From NCBI RefSeq assembly GCF_900112355.1, contig NZ_FOLM01000003.1:378274-442273 (forward strand): DNA of 64,000 bases, in the 5' to 3' direction. The notes below the pieces were generated by a model. That model worked only from the letters and a program-made list of their open reading frames with translations, made no database searches and had not been told where the DNA came from. Within the stretch, counting starts at the first letter, position 1, and the number at the start of each line of letters is the position of its first letter. The position numbers and the translations under genes were made by a program. The DNA is from Streptomyces aidingensis. GTDB taxonomy: Bacteria; Actinomycetota; Actinomycetes; Streptomycetales; Streptomycetaceae. This document shows positions 49,985 through 57,951 of this stretch, one piece after another.

Positions 49985-51646
49985 TCACGGGGCGGTGAGC
50001 CAGGCGGCGGTGTCCGGCGGCAGACCGCCGCCGTCCAGCGGGCCGCTGGCCAGCAGCACCTCGCGGTGCGGTGGCAGCGGCTGCGGCCGGCCGGAGAGGT
50101 TCACCGCGCAGCGGAAGCCGGGCCGGCGTGCGAAGGCCAGCACCTCCGGCGCGGACGGCAGCCATTCCAGCGCCGGGCCGTCGCCCTCGCCCAGCGCCGG
50201 ATGGGCGCGGCGCAGCCGCAGCGCCCGCCGGTACAGCTCCAGCATGGACGCCGGGTCCCCGCTCTGCGCGGCCACGGTCAGGTCCTTCCAGGCCGGGGGC
50301 TGCGGCAGCCACGGCGGTGCGCAGGCGCCCGGCGGGGAGAAGCCGAACGGCGGCTCCTGCCCGGACCAGGGCATCGGCACCCGGCAGCCGTCGCGTCCCC
50401 GCACGGTCCGCCCGGAGCGTTCCCACACCGGGTCCTGGAGGACCTCCTCGGGCAGGTCCTCCACCTCCGCCAGGCCGAGCTCCTCGCCCTGGTAGAGGTA
50501 GGCCCCGCCGGGCAGCGCCAGCATCAGCAGCGCGGCGGCCCGGGCCCGCCGCAGGCCCAGCTCCAGGTCGAGCGGGGCGTCGGTCGGGGAGCGGGTCAGC
50601 ACCCAGTCCCGGGTCTGCGGGCGGCCCAGTCTGCTGGCCGCCCGCAGCACATCGTGGTTGGACAGCACCCAGGTGGCCGGTGCCCCCACCGCGGACAGCT
50701 CCGCCAGGGTGCCGGAGACGACCTCCCGCAGCCGCCGCGGCTCCCACCGGCTCAGCATGAAGTCGAAGTTGAAGGCGGTGTGCAGCCCGCCGGGGGCCAC
50801 ATAGCGGGCCAGCCGGGCCGGGGAGCGCAGCGACGCCTCGGCGACGAACATGCGATCGCCCGGGAACTCCTCGGCCAGCTTCCGCCATTCCCGGTACACG
50901 CGCTGCACCTCGTCCCGGTCCCAGTGCGGATGGCCGGGGTGGGCCCGGGGCGCCACCGGATGGTCCTCGGCGAAGTCCGGCAGCCGGCCGTCCTTGGCCA
51001 GGCCGTGGGCCACGTCCACCCGGAAGCCGTCCACGCCGCGCTCGAACCAGAACCGCAGCACCGAGGCGAACTCGGCGGCCACCTCGGGATGGTCCCAGTT
51101 GAGGTCGGGCTGCCCCGGGGCGAAGAGATGGAGATACCACTCGCCGGGGCGGCCGTCCGCCTCGGCGACCCGGGTCCAGGCCGGGCCGCCGAACACCGAC
51201 GCCCAGTTGTTGGGCGGCAGCGCGCCGCCGGGGCCGCGCCCCGGCCGGAAGTGGTAGCGGGCGCGTTCCCGGCTGCCGGGCCCGGCAGCCAGCGCCGCGC
51301 GGAACCACTCGTGGCGGTCGGAGGTGTGGTTGGGCACGATGTCCGGGATGATGCGCAGCCCCAGCCGGTGCGCCTCCTCGATCAGCTCCTCCGCCTCCCG
51401 GAGCGTGCCGTACACCGGGTCGATGTCCCGGTAGTCGGCCACGTCGTAGCCGTGGTCGGCCATGGGGGAGGGGTACCAGGGGGTGATCCACAGCGCGTCC
51501 GCGCCCAGCCCGCGCAGATACGGCAGCCGCTGCCGGATACCGGCGATGTCCCCGACACCGTCGCCGTTTCCGTCCGCGAAGCTGCGTATGTAGATCTGGT
51601 AGATGACGGCACTGCGCCACCACGGCGCGTCGGGCACGGCGGACAT
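49985..51646 (-). CDS. GH13 alpha-glucosidase
   Basis: A 553-residue alpha-amylase-superfamily enzyme. Family regions: PDIVPNHTSDRHEWF (region I), GVDGFRVDVAHG (nucleophile D211), RMFVAEASL (acid/base E270) and WVLSNHDVLRAAS (D332). The N-terminal WWRSAVIYQIYIRSFADGNGDGVGDIAGI and the calcium-site DGNGDGVGD are typical of oligo-1,6-glucosidase/alpha-glucosidase members. No signal peptide is present, so it acts on imported di- or oligosaccharides in the cytoplasm. It is the second gene after the tyrosine phosphatase (89 bp), and faces the hpn operon. No LacI-type regulator or sugar transporter is adjacent. Confidence 0.93.
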   Translation of the reverse strand: MSAVPDAPWWRSAVIYQIYIRSFADGNGDGVGDIAGIRQRLPYLRGLGADALWITPWYPSPMADHGYDVADYRDIDPVYGTLREAEELIEEAHRLGLRIIPDIVPNHTSDRHEWFRAALAAGPGSRERARYHFRPGRGPGGALPPNNWASVFGGPAWTRVAEADGRPGEWYLHLFAPGQPDLNWDHPEVAAEFASVLRFWFERGVDGFRVDVAHGLAKDGRLPDFAEDHPVAPRAHPGHPHWDRDEVQRVYREWRKLAEEFPGDRMFVAEASLRSPARLARYVAPGGLHTAFNFDFMLSRWEPRRLREVVSGTLAELSAVGAPATWVLSNHDVLRAASRLGRPQTRDWVLTRSPTDAPLDLELGLRRARAAALLMLALPGGAYLYQGEELGLAEVEDLPEEVLQDPVWERSGRTVRGRDGCRVPMPWSGQEPPFGFSPPGACAPPWLPQPPAWKDLTVAAQSGDPASMLELYRRALRLRRAHPALGEGDGPALEWLPSAPEVLAFARRPGFRCAVNLSGRPQPLPPHREVLLASGPLDGGGLPPDTAAWLTAP

Positions 51647-51735
51647 GCTGGGTCACGGCTCCTGGAGGCGCCGGGCCGCCGGCCGCCCGCGCGGTGCGGC
51701 CCGGAGAGGGTGGGCGTGGACGGTCGGGCGGACGG

Positions 51736-52548
51736 TCAGGCGGAGGCGCCGAGCAGCGAGGCGCGCAGCCGCTCGCGGTCCGGGGCGGTCAGGCCCAGGC
51801 CGCGGGAGAGATAGTTCTCGGTGCCGCTCCACTCCTGCTCGATCTCGTCGAAGGCGGCCTGGAGGTACTCCGCCCGGGCATCGAACAGCGGCGCCAGCAG
51901 CTCGGTGATCTCCGCCGTGGCGGCGGCGTCCTCGGTCCGCTCCGAGGCGGCCCGCCGGAACCGGTAGCGGCGCTGGGCATCGCCCGAGAGCAGATAGTCG
52001 GTGACGATGGCGTCCCGCTCCACCCCCACCGCCAGCAGCACCACGGCCACGGTCAGGCCGGCCCGGTCCTTGCCGGCGGCGCAGTGCAGCAGCGCCGGCA
52101 TGGCGCCGTCCGCCAGGGTGCGCAGCACCTGCCCGTACTCGGCGGTACGGGCGCTGATCAGCATCCGGTAGGAGGCCGTCATCCGGGCCGCGGCCCGGCC
52201 GTCGCCCAGGGATTCCCGCAACTGGGACAGATCGCCGTGCCGCACCATGCGCCAGAACTCGGCGCCGTCCGCCGGATCGCTGAGCGGCAGATTCACGTTC
52301 CGCACACCGGGCAGTTCCACGTCGAGGCCGTCCACCGCCCGGTCCGCGGAATTGCGGAAATCGAAGATGGTGTGCAGTCGCAGCTCCGACAGAAACCGCT
52401 GGTCCTCCTCGGTGGCATGGGCGAGGTGACCGCTGCGGAAAAGCCGCCCGGTGCGGATCCGGTGGCCGTCGGTGGTCGGCAGGCCGCCCAGATCGCGGAA
52501 ATTGCGGACATTGGTGAGAAGCGGCTCGGCGGACTGCTGCTGCGTCAC
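51736..52548 (-). CDS. Tyrosine-protein phosphatase (PF13350 type)
   Basis: A 270-residue dual-specificity-like phosphatase. The P-loop is HCAAGKDRAGLT with C156 as nucleophile and R162 for phosphate binding. N-terminal NVRNFRDLGGLPTTDGHRIRTGRLFRSGHLAHAT and the IFDFRNSADR strand are hallmarks of the MptpB-like bacterial family, which act on phosphotyrosine and in some cases phosphoinositides. GTG start with GGAGG four bases upstream. No signal peptide. It probably forms an operon with the alpha-glucosidase, and it is divergent from alkB. Confidence 0.93.
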   Translation of the reverse strand: MTQQQSAEPLLTNVRNFRDLGGLPTTDGHRIRTGRLFRSGHLAHATEEDQRFLSELRLHTIFDFRNSADRAVDGLDVELPGVRNVNLPLSDPADGAEFWRMVRHGDLSQLRESLGDGRAAARMTASYRMLISARTAEYGQVLRTLADGAMPALLHCAAGKDRAGLTVAVVLLAVGVERDAIVTDYLLSGDAQRRYRFRRAASERTEDAAATAEITELLAPLFDARAEYLQAAFDEIEQEWSGTENYLSRGLGLTAPDRERLRASLLGASA

Positions 52549-52646
52549 TGGACCTCCGGACGACACTGCCGCCGGCGTCCGCGCCGACGGGCGGGAGGGC
52601 CACCCTACGCCAAGACATGCACGGATGAGGGTGTGATGATGACCGC

Positions 52647-53387
52647 ATGGAGGGCGTGCAGGGTCCGGAAGGTGAACTGTTTCCGATCGAAGATGTCCGG
52701 GAGCCGGTGACGGTGGCACCCGGCGCGGTGCATCTGCCCGGCCGGCTCGGCCCGGGGCGGCAGCGGGAACTGCTGGCCGCCTGCCGCGTGTGGTCCCGCC
52801 CGCCGGCCGGACTGCGCACCGTGCGCACCCCGGGCGGCGTGATGTCCGTGCGGCAGGTCTGTGTGGGCCTGCACTGGTATCCCTACGGCTATGCGCGGAC
52901 CGTGGTGGACGGCGACGGGGCGCCGGTGAAGCCGTTTCCGGCCTGGCTGGGGGAGTGGGCCCGTCGGACCGCGGCAGCGGCCGGGTACGCCGCGGAGGAA
53001 GCCGGGGAAGCCGGGGAAGCCGGGGAGGCCGGGGCGGCCGGGGAAGCCGGGAAATACGCCTATGACATCGGGCTGGTGAACTTCTATCCGCCGGGGGCGC
53101 GGATGGGGATGCACCGGGACGGCGACGAGCGCTCCGCCGCCCCGGTGGTTTCCTTCAGCCTGGGGGACGCCTGTGTCTTCCGGTTCGGCAATACCGCCGG
53201 CCGCTCCCGCCCGTGGACGGATGTGGAGCTGCGCAGCGGGGACGCCTTCGTGTTCGGCGGTCCGTCCCGGCTGGCCTACCACGGCGTGCCGCGCACCCGG
53301 CCGGGGACCGCCCCGGCCGCGCTGGGCCTGGCCGGCCGGCTGAATGTCACCGTGCGGGTGTCCGGCCTGGACGGTCCGGGCCGGTGA
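52647..53387 (+). CDS. alkB: AlkB-like Fe(II)/2-oxoglutarate dioxygenase
   Basis: A 246-residue DNA-repair dioxygenase that removes alkyl groups from 1-methyladenine and 3-methylcytosine. Iron ligands are H156 and D158 in MGMHRDGDE and H212 in AYHGVPR; the 2-oxoglutarate arginine is in RLNVTVR. LVNFYPPGARMG and SLGDACVFRFG complete the core. Between an N-terminal substrate lid and the catalytic strands there is a tandem insertion EEAGEAGEAGEAGAAGEAG (about 117-135), encoded by 9-bp repeats. GATGAT 6 bases before the ATG suggests a leaderless mRNA. Divergent from the phosphatase. Confidence 0.92.
   Translation: MEGVQGPEGELFPIEDVREPVTVAPGAVHLPGRLGPGRQRELLAACRVWSRPPAGLRTVRTPGGVMSVRQVCVGLHWYPYGYARTVVDGDGAPVKPFPAWLGEWARRTAAAAGYAAEEAGEAGEAGEAGAAGEAGKYAYDIGLVNFYPPGARMGMHRDGDERSAAPVVSFSLGDACVFRFGNTAGRSRPWTDVELRSGDAFVFGGPSRLAYHGVPRTRPGTAPAALGLAGRLNVTVRVSGLDGPGR
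52997..53053 (+). repeat. 9-bp tandem repeats inside alkB
   Basis: Six imperfect copies of GAAGCCGGG encode the repeated EAG. Copy-number change leaves the frame intact. Confidence 0.85.
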
Positions 53388-53896
53388 CGGTGTGTGTGTC
53401 CTGGGTCACCGCTGTGCCTGCCGCGTGCGCCAGTTGTGGGCGGGAGCGGTGTGCGGTGTGGCGCCGGTGAGGGCGCTATGGGAAGCTCCGGAAAAGCTCC
53501 GGTACGGGCGTGCGGAAGGGTAGCGTGCGTTCGCGGACGTTCCTGGTCCGTCCCTCGGGAATTGCCCGGGAAAGTCGTTTCATGGCCCGTCTTGCGGTCC
53601 GGAACGGCGAACCCGGTTGGTTCCGGGGGGCGTTATGATCCCCCGGAACGATCAAACGAACAACCGAACTTTTCACTCGTCGGGAGCTGGCGAGGGGTGG
53701 CGAATCCCGGAACTCACGCCATCCCGCGCGATGTTGGCGGCTAGCGTGGCCGGGCACGCAGTACCTTCACCCCGCCGCCCGTACCGGCGCGCCCGGTGCC
53801 CGCCCAACTTCCGGGCGGATACCACCTGTTCGCCGATCGCCCGCTGCCGACCCACAGTTGAACCGCGTGAGCTGACGACACACTCCGAGGACGCCG
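53388..53896 (+). promoter_or_regulatory. 509-bp region upstream of the conservon
   Basis: No gene is supported on either strand. The most striking element is a perfect 10-bp inverted repeat (53620-53629 and 53640-53649) whose 10-base loop contains TTATGAT (53633-53639), a promoter-like -10. A sharp drop in GC follows (CGATCAAACGAACAACCGAAC at 53649 onward). A regulator or attenuator for the conservon is likely; I cannot assign which. Confidence 0.5.
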
Positions 53897-55780
53897 ATGC
53901 CCGAACCGCAGAGTTACGCGGCGAGCGCCGGAAGCGGACGCCCCGCTCCCGGTGGTTCACGGCCCGCTCCCACCGGCTCCGCCCCGCGTTCCGCCGAACG
54001 CCACCACGGCCGGGCCTCGGCCCGTCTCGCCGAGGGCGAAGGCGAAGCGCGGCGGCGCGTGCTCCGCCTGGCGGTGGTCCCGTCGCTTCTGGTCTCCGCG
54101 GTCTGCACCGCGGTCGTCACCTATCTGCTGCGGGTGCACGACGGACCGGGCAACTACTCCCCGGCGCTGTGGACCGTGCTCGGCGGTGCTCTGCTGCTGG
54201 TCTGCCTGATCGTGGCCGGTGCCGCCTACGGCGCCACCGGCGAGAGCCGGGCCCAGGCCGCCCGCTACGCCGCGCTGCGCCGCCAGGCCGCCCGGGGCCG
54301 CGGGGAACTGCACTCCCTGCTCCGGCGGGTGGAGCGGGGCGAGCGCATCCGCCCGCCGGAGCACGCCCCGCCGCCGCCCGACCCGGACGGCGACGCCATG
54401 GAGCAGCTGGCCCGGGAGATCGCCTGCGCCCAGTACGCGGCCCAGGCGGCGGTGGCCGAGGCCGCGCATCTGGTGCGCGGCAGCGTCAGCGGCAGCGACG
54501 AGAAGGTCGAGGTCTTCGTCAACCTCGCCCGCCGCCTCCAGTCGCTGGTGCACCGGGCCATCGAGTATCTGGACGAGCTGGAGAACGAGGTCGAGGACCC
54601 GGACCTGCTCAAGGGCCTGTTCAATGTCGACCACCTGGCCACCCGGATCCGCCGGCACGCCGAGAACCTGGCCGTGCTGGGCGGCGCGGTGGCCCGCCGG
54701 CAGTGGACCCGCCCGGTCGGCATGACCGAGGTGCTGCGCTCCGCCATCGCCGAGGTGGAGCAGTACTCCAGGGTCAAGCTGGTGCCGCCGGTCGAGGGCA
54801 CGCTGCGCGGCCACGCCGTGGCCGACGTCATCCATCTGCTCGCCGAGCTGGTGGAGAACGCCACCGCCTACTCCGCGCCGCAGACCCAGGTGCTGATGCG
54901 CGCCCAGTACGTCACCGCCGGTCTGGCGGTCGAGGTGGAGGACCGCGGGCTGGGCATGAGCGCCGCCGAGCAGAAGCGGATGAACGCGCTGCTCTCCGGC
55001 GCCGAGCGGATCGAGGTGGGCGAGCTGCTCCGGGACGGCCGCATCGGCCTGTTCGTGGTGGCCTCCCTCGCCCAGCGCCACAACATCGTGGTGCAGCTCC
55101 AGAGCAACATCTACGGCGGCACCCAGGCGGTGCTGGTGGTGCCGCGGGAACTGCTGGGCGAGTCCGCCGGCGAGCGCTCCGGGGGCCGGCAGCCGGCCGG
55201 CGCGGTGACCGCCGCCCCGGCCCCGGCTCCCGCCCCGGCCGCCGCTCCCGCCCCGGCCGCGTCCGGGCACCCGCTGCCGCAGCCGCGGCGGGAGGCGATA
55301 GAGCCGGCCGAGCACAGCCGGCCGGATCTGGCCGGCCCCGCGGCGGCCGGGCCGCCCGCCCCGGTGGACCCGGTCGGCCGGGTCGGCCGCGGCACCGCCG
55401 GGCAGCACGGCCACGCCCGGCCGGAAGCCCACCGGCCCCCGCCCCAGCCGCAGCCCAAGGCCCAGCCGGACCCCCGGCCCGAGCCCCGGCCCGGGGAACT
55501 CGGCCGGACCCAGGAGCGGGCCCAGGAACGCGGACATCCGGCGGCACAGGGCCCGGCCACCATGCCGCTCGGCGTGATCCCCCCGCTCGGCGACCAGGGG
55601 GCCGACCGCCGCCCCGAACTCCCGCGCCGCCGCCGTCAGGAGCACCTGGCACCGCAGTTGCGGGACGAACCGCAGTCCCGTTCCCCCGCCCAGGACGACC
55701 GGGAATTCGGTCACGATCCCGGTCTGATGGCCGCCTTCCGGCGCGGCGCCAACCTCGCCAACGATTCGGAAGAACGGTAA
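53897..55780 (+). CDS. cvnA: Conservon sensor-kinase-like protein (CvnA)
   Basis: A 627-residue membrane protein. Two transmembrane helices near the N-terminus (LRLAVVPSLLVSAVCTAVVTYLL and LWTVLGGALLLVCLIVAGAAYGA) flank only about 15 extracytoplasmic residues, so no large sensor domain is present. The helical dimerisation region has VNLARRLQSLVHRAIEYLDELENEVEDPDLLKGLFNVDHLATRIRRHAENLAVLGG, typical of CvnA. A GHKL ATPase domain follows (LLAELVENATAYSAPQ; VEDRGLGMS; RIGLFVVASLAQRHNIVVQL). The last 200 residues are Pro/Ala-rich and disordered. It is the first gene of the CvnA-B-C-D set that acts as a G-protein-like membrane complex. Confidence 0.93.
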   Translation: MPEPQSYAASAGSGRPAPGGSRPAPTGSAPRSAERHHGRASARLAEGEGEARRRVLRLAVVPSLLVSAVCTAVVTYLLRVHDGPGNYSPALWTVLGGALLLVCLIVAGAAYGATGESRAQAARYAALRRQAARGRGELHSLLRRVERGERIRPPEHAPPPPDPDGDAMEQLAREIACAQYAAQAAVAEAAHLVRGSVSGSDEKVEVFVNLARRLQSLVHRAIEYLDELENEVEDPDLLKGLFNVDHLATRIRRHAENLAVLGGAVARRQWTRPVGMTEVLRSAIAEVEQYSRVKLVPPVEGTLRGHAVADVIHLLAELVENATAYSAPQTQVLMRAQYVTAGLAVEVEDRGLGMSAAEQKRMNALLSGAERIEVGELLRDGRIGLFVVASLAQRHNIVVQLQSNIYGGTQAVLVVPRELLGESAGERSGGRQPAGAVTAAPAPAPAPAAAPAPAASGHPLPQPRREAIEPAEHSRPDLAGPAAAGPPAPVDPVGRVGRGTAGQHGHARPEAHRPPPQPQPKAQPDPRPEPRPGELGRTQERAQERGHPAAQGPATMPLGVIPPLGDQGADRRPELPRRRRQEHLAPQLRDEPQSRSPAQDDREFGHDPGLMAAFRRGANLANDSEER

Positions 55781-55945
55781 CGACCCGCTATGCAGAACCC
55801 CAGCCCAGACCGCTAGCCCCGAGCGTGCACCAGAGGCGGGCCGCCGCCACCGTCACGGCCGCGGCCCGCCCCGAACCCCCGGCTACATCGCCAGCCGCGT
55901 AGCCGCGCACCCTCAGACTCAGCCCTTGAGGAGACTTAGGCGACC

Positions 55946-56362
55946 ATGGTGAGTGAAGCGCCCCTCGGCCAGACCACGGACCTTTCCTGGCTGCTGTCCG
56001 GCCTTGTGCAACGGGTCCCGCACACCCGCAGCGCGCTCCTGCTGTCCAGCGACGGGCTGGTGAAGGCCGCCCACGGACTGGACATCGACGCCGCGGACCA
56101 CCTGGCCGCGCTGGCCTCCGGCCTGTACTCGCTGGCCCGGAGCGCCGGAGCCCGGTTCGGCGACGGCGGCGATGTGCGGCAGGTGGTGGTGGAACTGGAC
56201 GCCACGCTGCTGTTTGTCTCGACCGCCGGGCAGGGCGCCTGCCTGGCCGTGCTGGCGGGCCGGGACGCGGACGCCGCGGTGCTCGGCTACGAGATGGCCA
56301 TGCTGGTCAAGAGCGTGCGACCGGCGCTGATGACGCCGGCGCGGCAGCACGCGGGACAGTGA
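55946..56362 (+). CDS. cvnB: Conservon roadblock/LC7 protein (CvnB)
   Basis: A 138-residue protein of the roadblock/LC7 fold (DLSWLLSGLVQRVPHTRSALLLSSDGLVKAAHGLDIDAADHLAALASGLYSLARSAG; a central VRQVVVELDATLLFVSTAGQGACLAVLAGRDADAAVLGYEMAMLVKSV). It matches CvnB, which is thought to modulate the GTPase CvnD. GAGGAG is 12 bases before the ATG. It is separated from cvnA by 165 bp, with no clear terminator, and from cvnC by only 3 bp. Confidence 0.93.
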   Translation: MVSEAPLGQTTDLSWLLSGLVQRVPHTRSALLLSSDGLVKAAHGLDIDAADHLAALASGLYSLARSAGARFGDGGDVRQVVVELDATLLFVSTAGQGACLAVLAGRDADAAVLGYEMAMLVKSVRPALMTPARQHAGQ

Positions 56363-56365
56363 CCG

Positions 56366-56746
56366 GTGCGGGATCCGGAGCGGGAAGACCCTTATCTGGA
56401 CGACCGAGCCGGGCGGCTGGTGCGGCCGTACACGGTCAGCAACGGCCGGACCCGGCCCACCGCCGCCTTCGATCTGCTGACCCTGGTCATGGCCACCGGC
56501 CGGGGGCGGTCCCACAACCATCTGGGCCCCGACCACAGCGAAGTGCTGGGGCTGTGCACCACGCCGATCACGGTGGCCGAGATCGCCGCCCACATCAGGA
56601 TGCCCGCGGCGGTGACGAAAGTTCTCCTGTCCGACCTGGTCGACTCCGGAGCCGTGACCACCCGGGAACCGGTGGTGCCGCGTCACGACTCCACCGACCG
56701 AGACCTGTTGGAGGCGGTGCTGCATGGACTCCGCAAGCGGCTCTGA
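56366..56746 (+). CDS. cvnC: Conservon DUF742 protein (CvnC)
   Basis: A 126-residue DUF742 protein with a winged-helix-like C-terminus (EVLGLCTTPITVAEIAAHIRMPAAVTKVLLSDLVDSGAVTTREP, and LLEAVLHGLRKRL). The N-terminal VRPYTVSNGRTRPTAAFDLLTLVMAT is the family signature. GTG start 3 bp after cvnB. It overlaps cvnD by 23 bp. CvnC proteins are conserved partners of the membrane-associated complex; DNA binding has not been shown. Confidence 0.92.
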   Translation: MRDPEREDPYLDDRAGRLVRPYTVSNGRTRPTAAFDLLTLVMATGRGRSHNHLGPDHSEVLGLCTTPITVAEIAAHIRMPAAVTKVLLSDLVDSGAVTTREPVVPRHDSTDRDLLEAVLHGLRKRL

Positions 56747-57341
56747 CCCGTTCCCCACGGCAGTCAAGATCCTGATCGCGGGCGGGTTCGGCGTCGGCAA
56801 GACGACTTTTGTCGGCGCGGTCAGCGAGATCGAGCCGCTGAGCACCGAGGAACTGCTCACCCAGGTGAGCGCCGCCCACGACAGCCTGGACGGGGTGGAG
56901 AACAAGCGCACCACCACCGTGGCGATGGACTTCGGGCGGATCACCCTCAGCGAGCAGCATGTGCTCTATCTCTTCGGCACGCCGGGCCAGGAGCGCTTCT
57001 GGTTCATGTGGAACGAGCTGTGCGAGGGAGCCCTGGGCGCCGTCGTGCTGGCCGATACCCGTCGGCTTGCGGACTGTTTCTCGGCGGTCGATTTCTTCGA
57101 GCGCCGGGGAATCGATTTCATTGTGGCGGTGAACGAGTTCGACAACGCGTACCGTTACACGCCCGAAGAGGTGCGGGCGGCGATCGACCTCAGTCCCGAG
57201 GTGCCGGTGGTGCTGTGCGACGCCCGCCAGGCCGCCTCCGGGACGCAGGTCCTCATCACCCTTGTCCAGCACCTGATCAACACGAGGAGCCCCTATGGCG
57301 ACGTCGTACGACCCCACGAGTCACCTGCTGCTTACTCCTGA
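56724..57341 (+). CDS. cvnD: Conservon Ras-like GTPase (CvnD)
   Basis: A 205-residue small GTPase-like protein. P-loop: ILIAGGFGVGKTTFVGAV. The switch region has NKRTTTVAMDFGRITL, then LFGTPGQERFWFMW with the G3 motif, and IDFIVAVNEFDNAYRY (the N/T-K-x-D equivalent, here NEFD). The C-terminus overlaps the GAF gene by 47 bp. CvnD is the GTP-binding member of the complex and its nucleotide state is set by CvnB and CvnC. The last 15 residues (PHESPAAYS region) belong to the overlap. Confidence 0.93.
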   Translation: MDSASGSDPFPTAVKILIAGGFGVGKTTFVGAVSEIEPLSTEELLTQVSAAHDSLDGVENKRTTTVAMDFGRITLSEQHVLYLFGTPGQERFWFMWNELCEGALGAVVLADTRRLADCFSAVDFFERRGIDFIVAVNEFDNAYRYTPEEVRAAIDLSPEVPVVLCDARQAASGTQVLITLVQHLINTRSPYGDVVRPHESPAAYS

Positions 57342-57867
57342 GGACCGCGACGCCCCGGCCCGGATGATGCGTTTCCGGGAGCTGGGGCTGGGCGACCGTC
57401 CGGTGGCCGAGTTCGACGCGTTCGCCCGCAGGCTGGCCGAGCTGACCGGCGCGCCGTTCGCGGTGGTGAATTTGGTGGGGGAGGACCACCAGTATTTCGC
57501 CGGGCTGTACGCCACCGGCAGCGAGCAGGCGGTGGAGCTGGGCCCGAACGAGCCGGCGGGCGGGATGGACCGGATGATGGACCGGGACCACGGCTACTGC
57601 CCGCATGTGGTGGTGCGGAAGAAGGCCCTGGTGCTGGAGGACGTCTGCGACTACCCGCGGTTCGCCGGCAACCCGGTCGTGGACGAGCTGGGCATCCGCT
57701 CCTATCTGGGCGCCCCGCTGCTGGACCCCTCGGGCATCGCGCTGGGCACCGTCTGCGTGGTCGACCAGGAGCCGCGGCCCTGGGGCCGCCAGGGCCTGGA
57801 GACCATCAAGGCCATGGCCGCAGAGCTCGCCGCCACCATCCAGCGCGGAATCGCCGTCCCCCACTGA
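57295..57867 (+). CDS. GAF domain protein, conservon accessory
   Basis: A 190-residue single GAF-domain protein (FDAFARRLAELTGAPFAVVNLVGEDHQYFAGLY; HGYCPHVVVRKKALVLEDVCDYPRFAGNPVVDELGIRSYLGAPLLDPSGIALGTVCVVDQEPR). Several conservons end in such a gene. Conserved Cys/His (YCPHVVV) could bind a ligand or heme-like group. It overlaps cvnD by 47 bp, so it is certainly co-translated. Its role may be to provide the sensing that the short CvnA lacks, but that is inference. Confidence 0.9.
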   Translation: MATSYDPTSHLLLTPEDRDAPARMMRFRELGLGDRPVAEFDAFARRLAELTGAPFAVVNLVGEDHQYFAGLYATGSEQAVELGPNEPAGGMDRMMDRDHGYCPHVVVRKKALVLEDVCDYPRFAGNPVVDELGIRSYLGAPLLDPSGIALGTVCVVDQEPRPWGRQGLETIKAMAAELAATIQRGIAVPH

Positions 57868-57951
57868 ACCCGCTGAACCCGCTGAACGCACCGGACCCGC
57901 TGGACCGTCCCGTCCCGGCCGGGGGCCGGGCCGGGGCGGCAGCGGTGGTGG

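Noticed and set aside
49883..51814. Long plus-strand open frame over the alpha-glucosidase
   Set aside because: The minus-strand frame encodes all GH13 catalytic motifs; the plus-strand translation has no recognisable domain.
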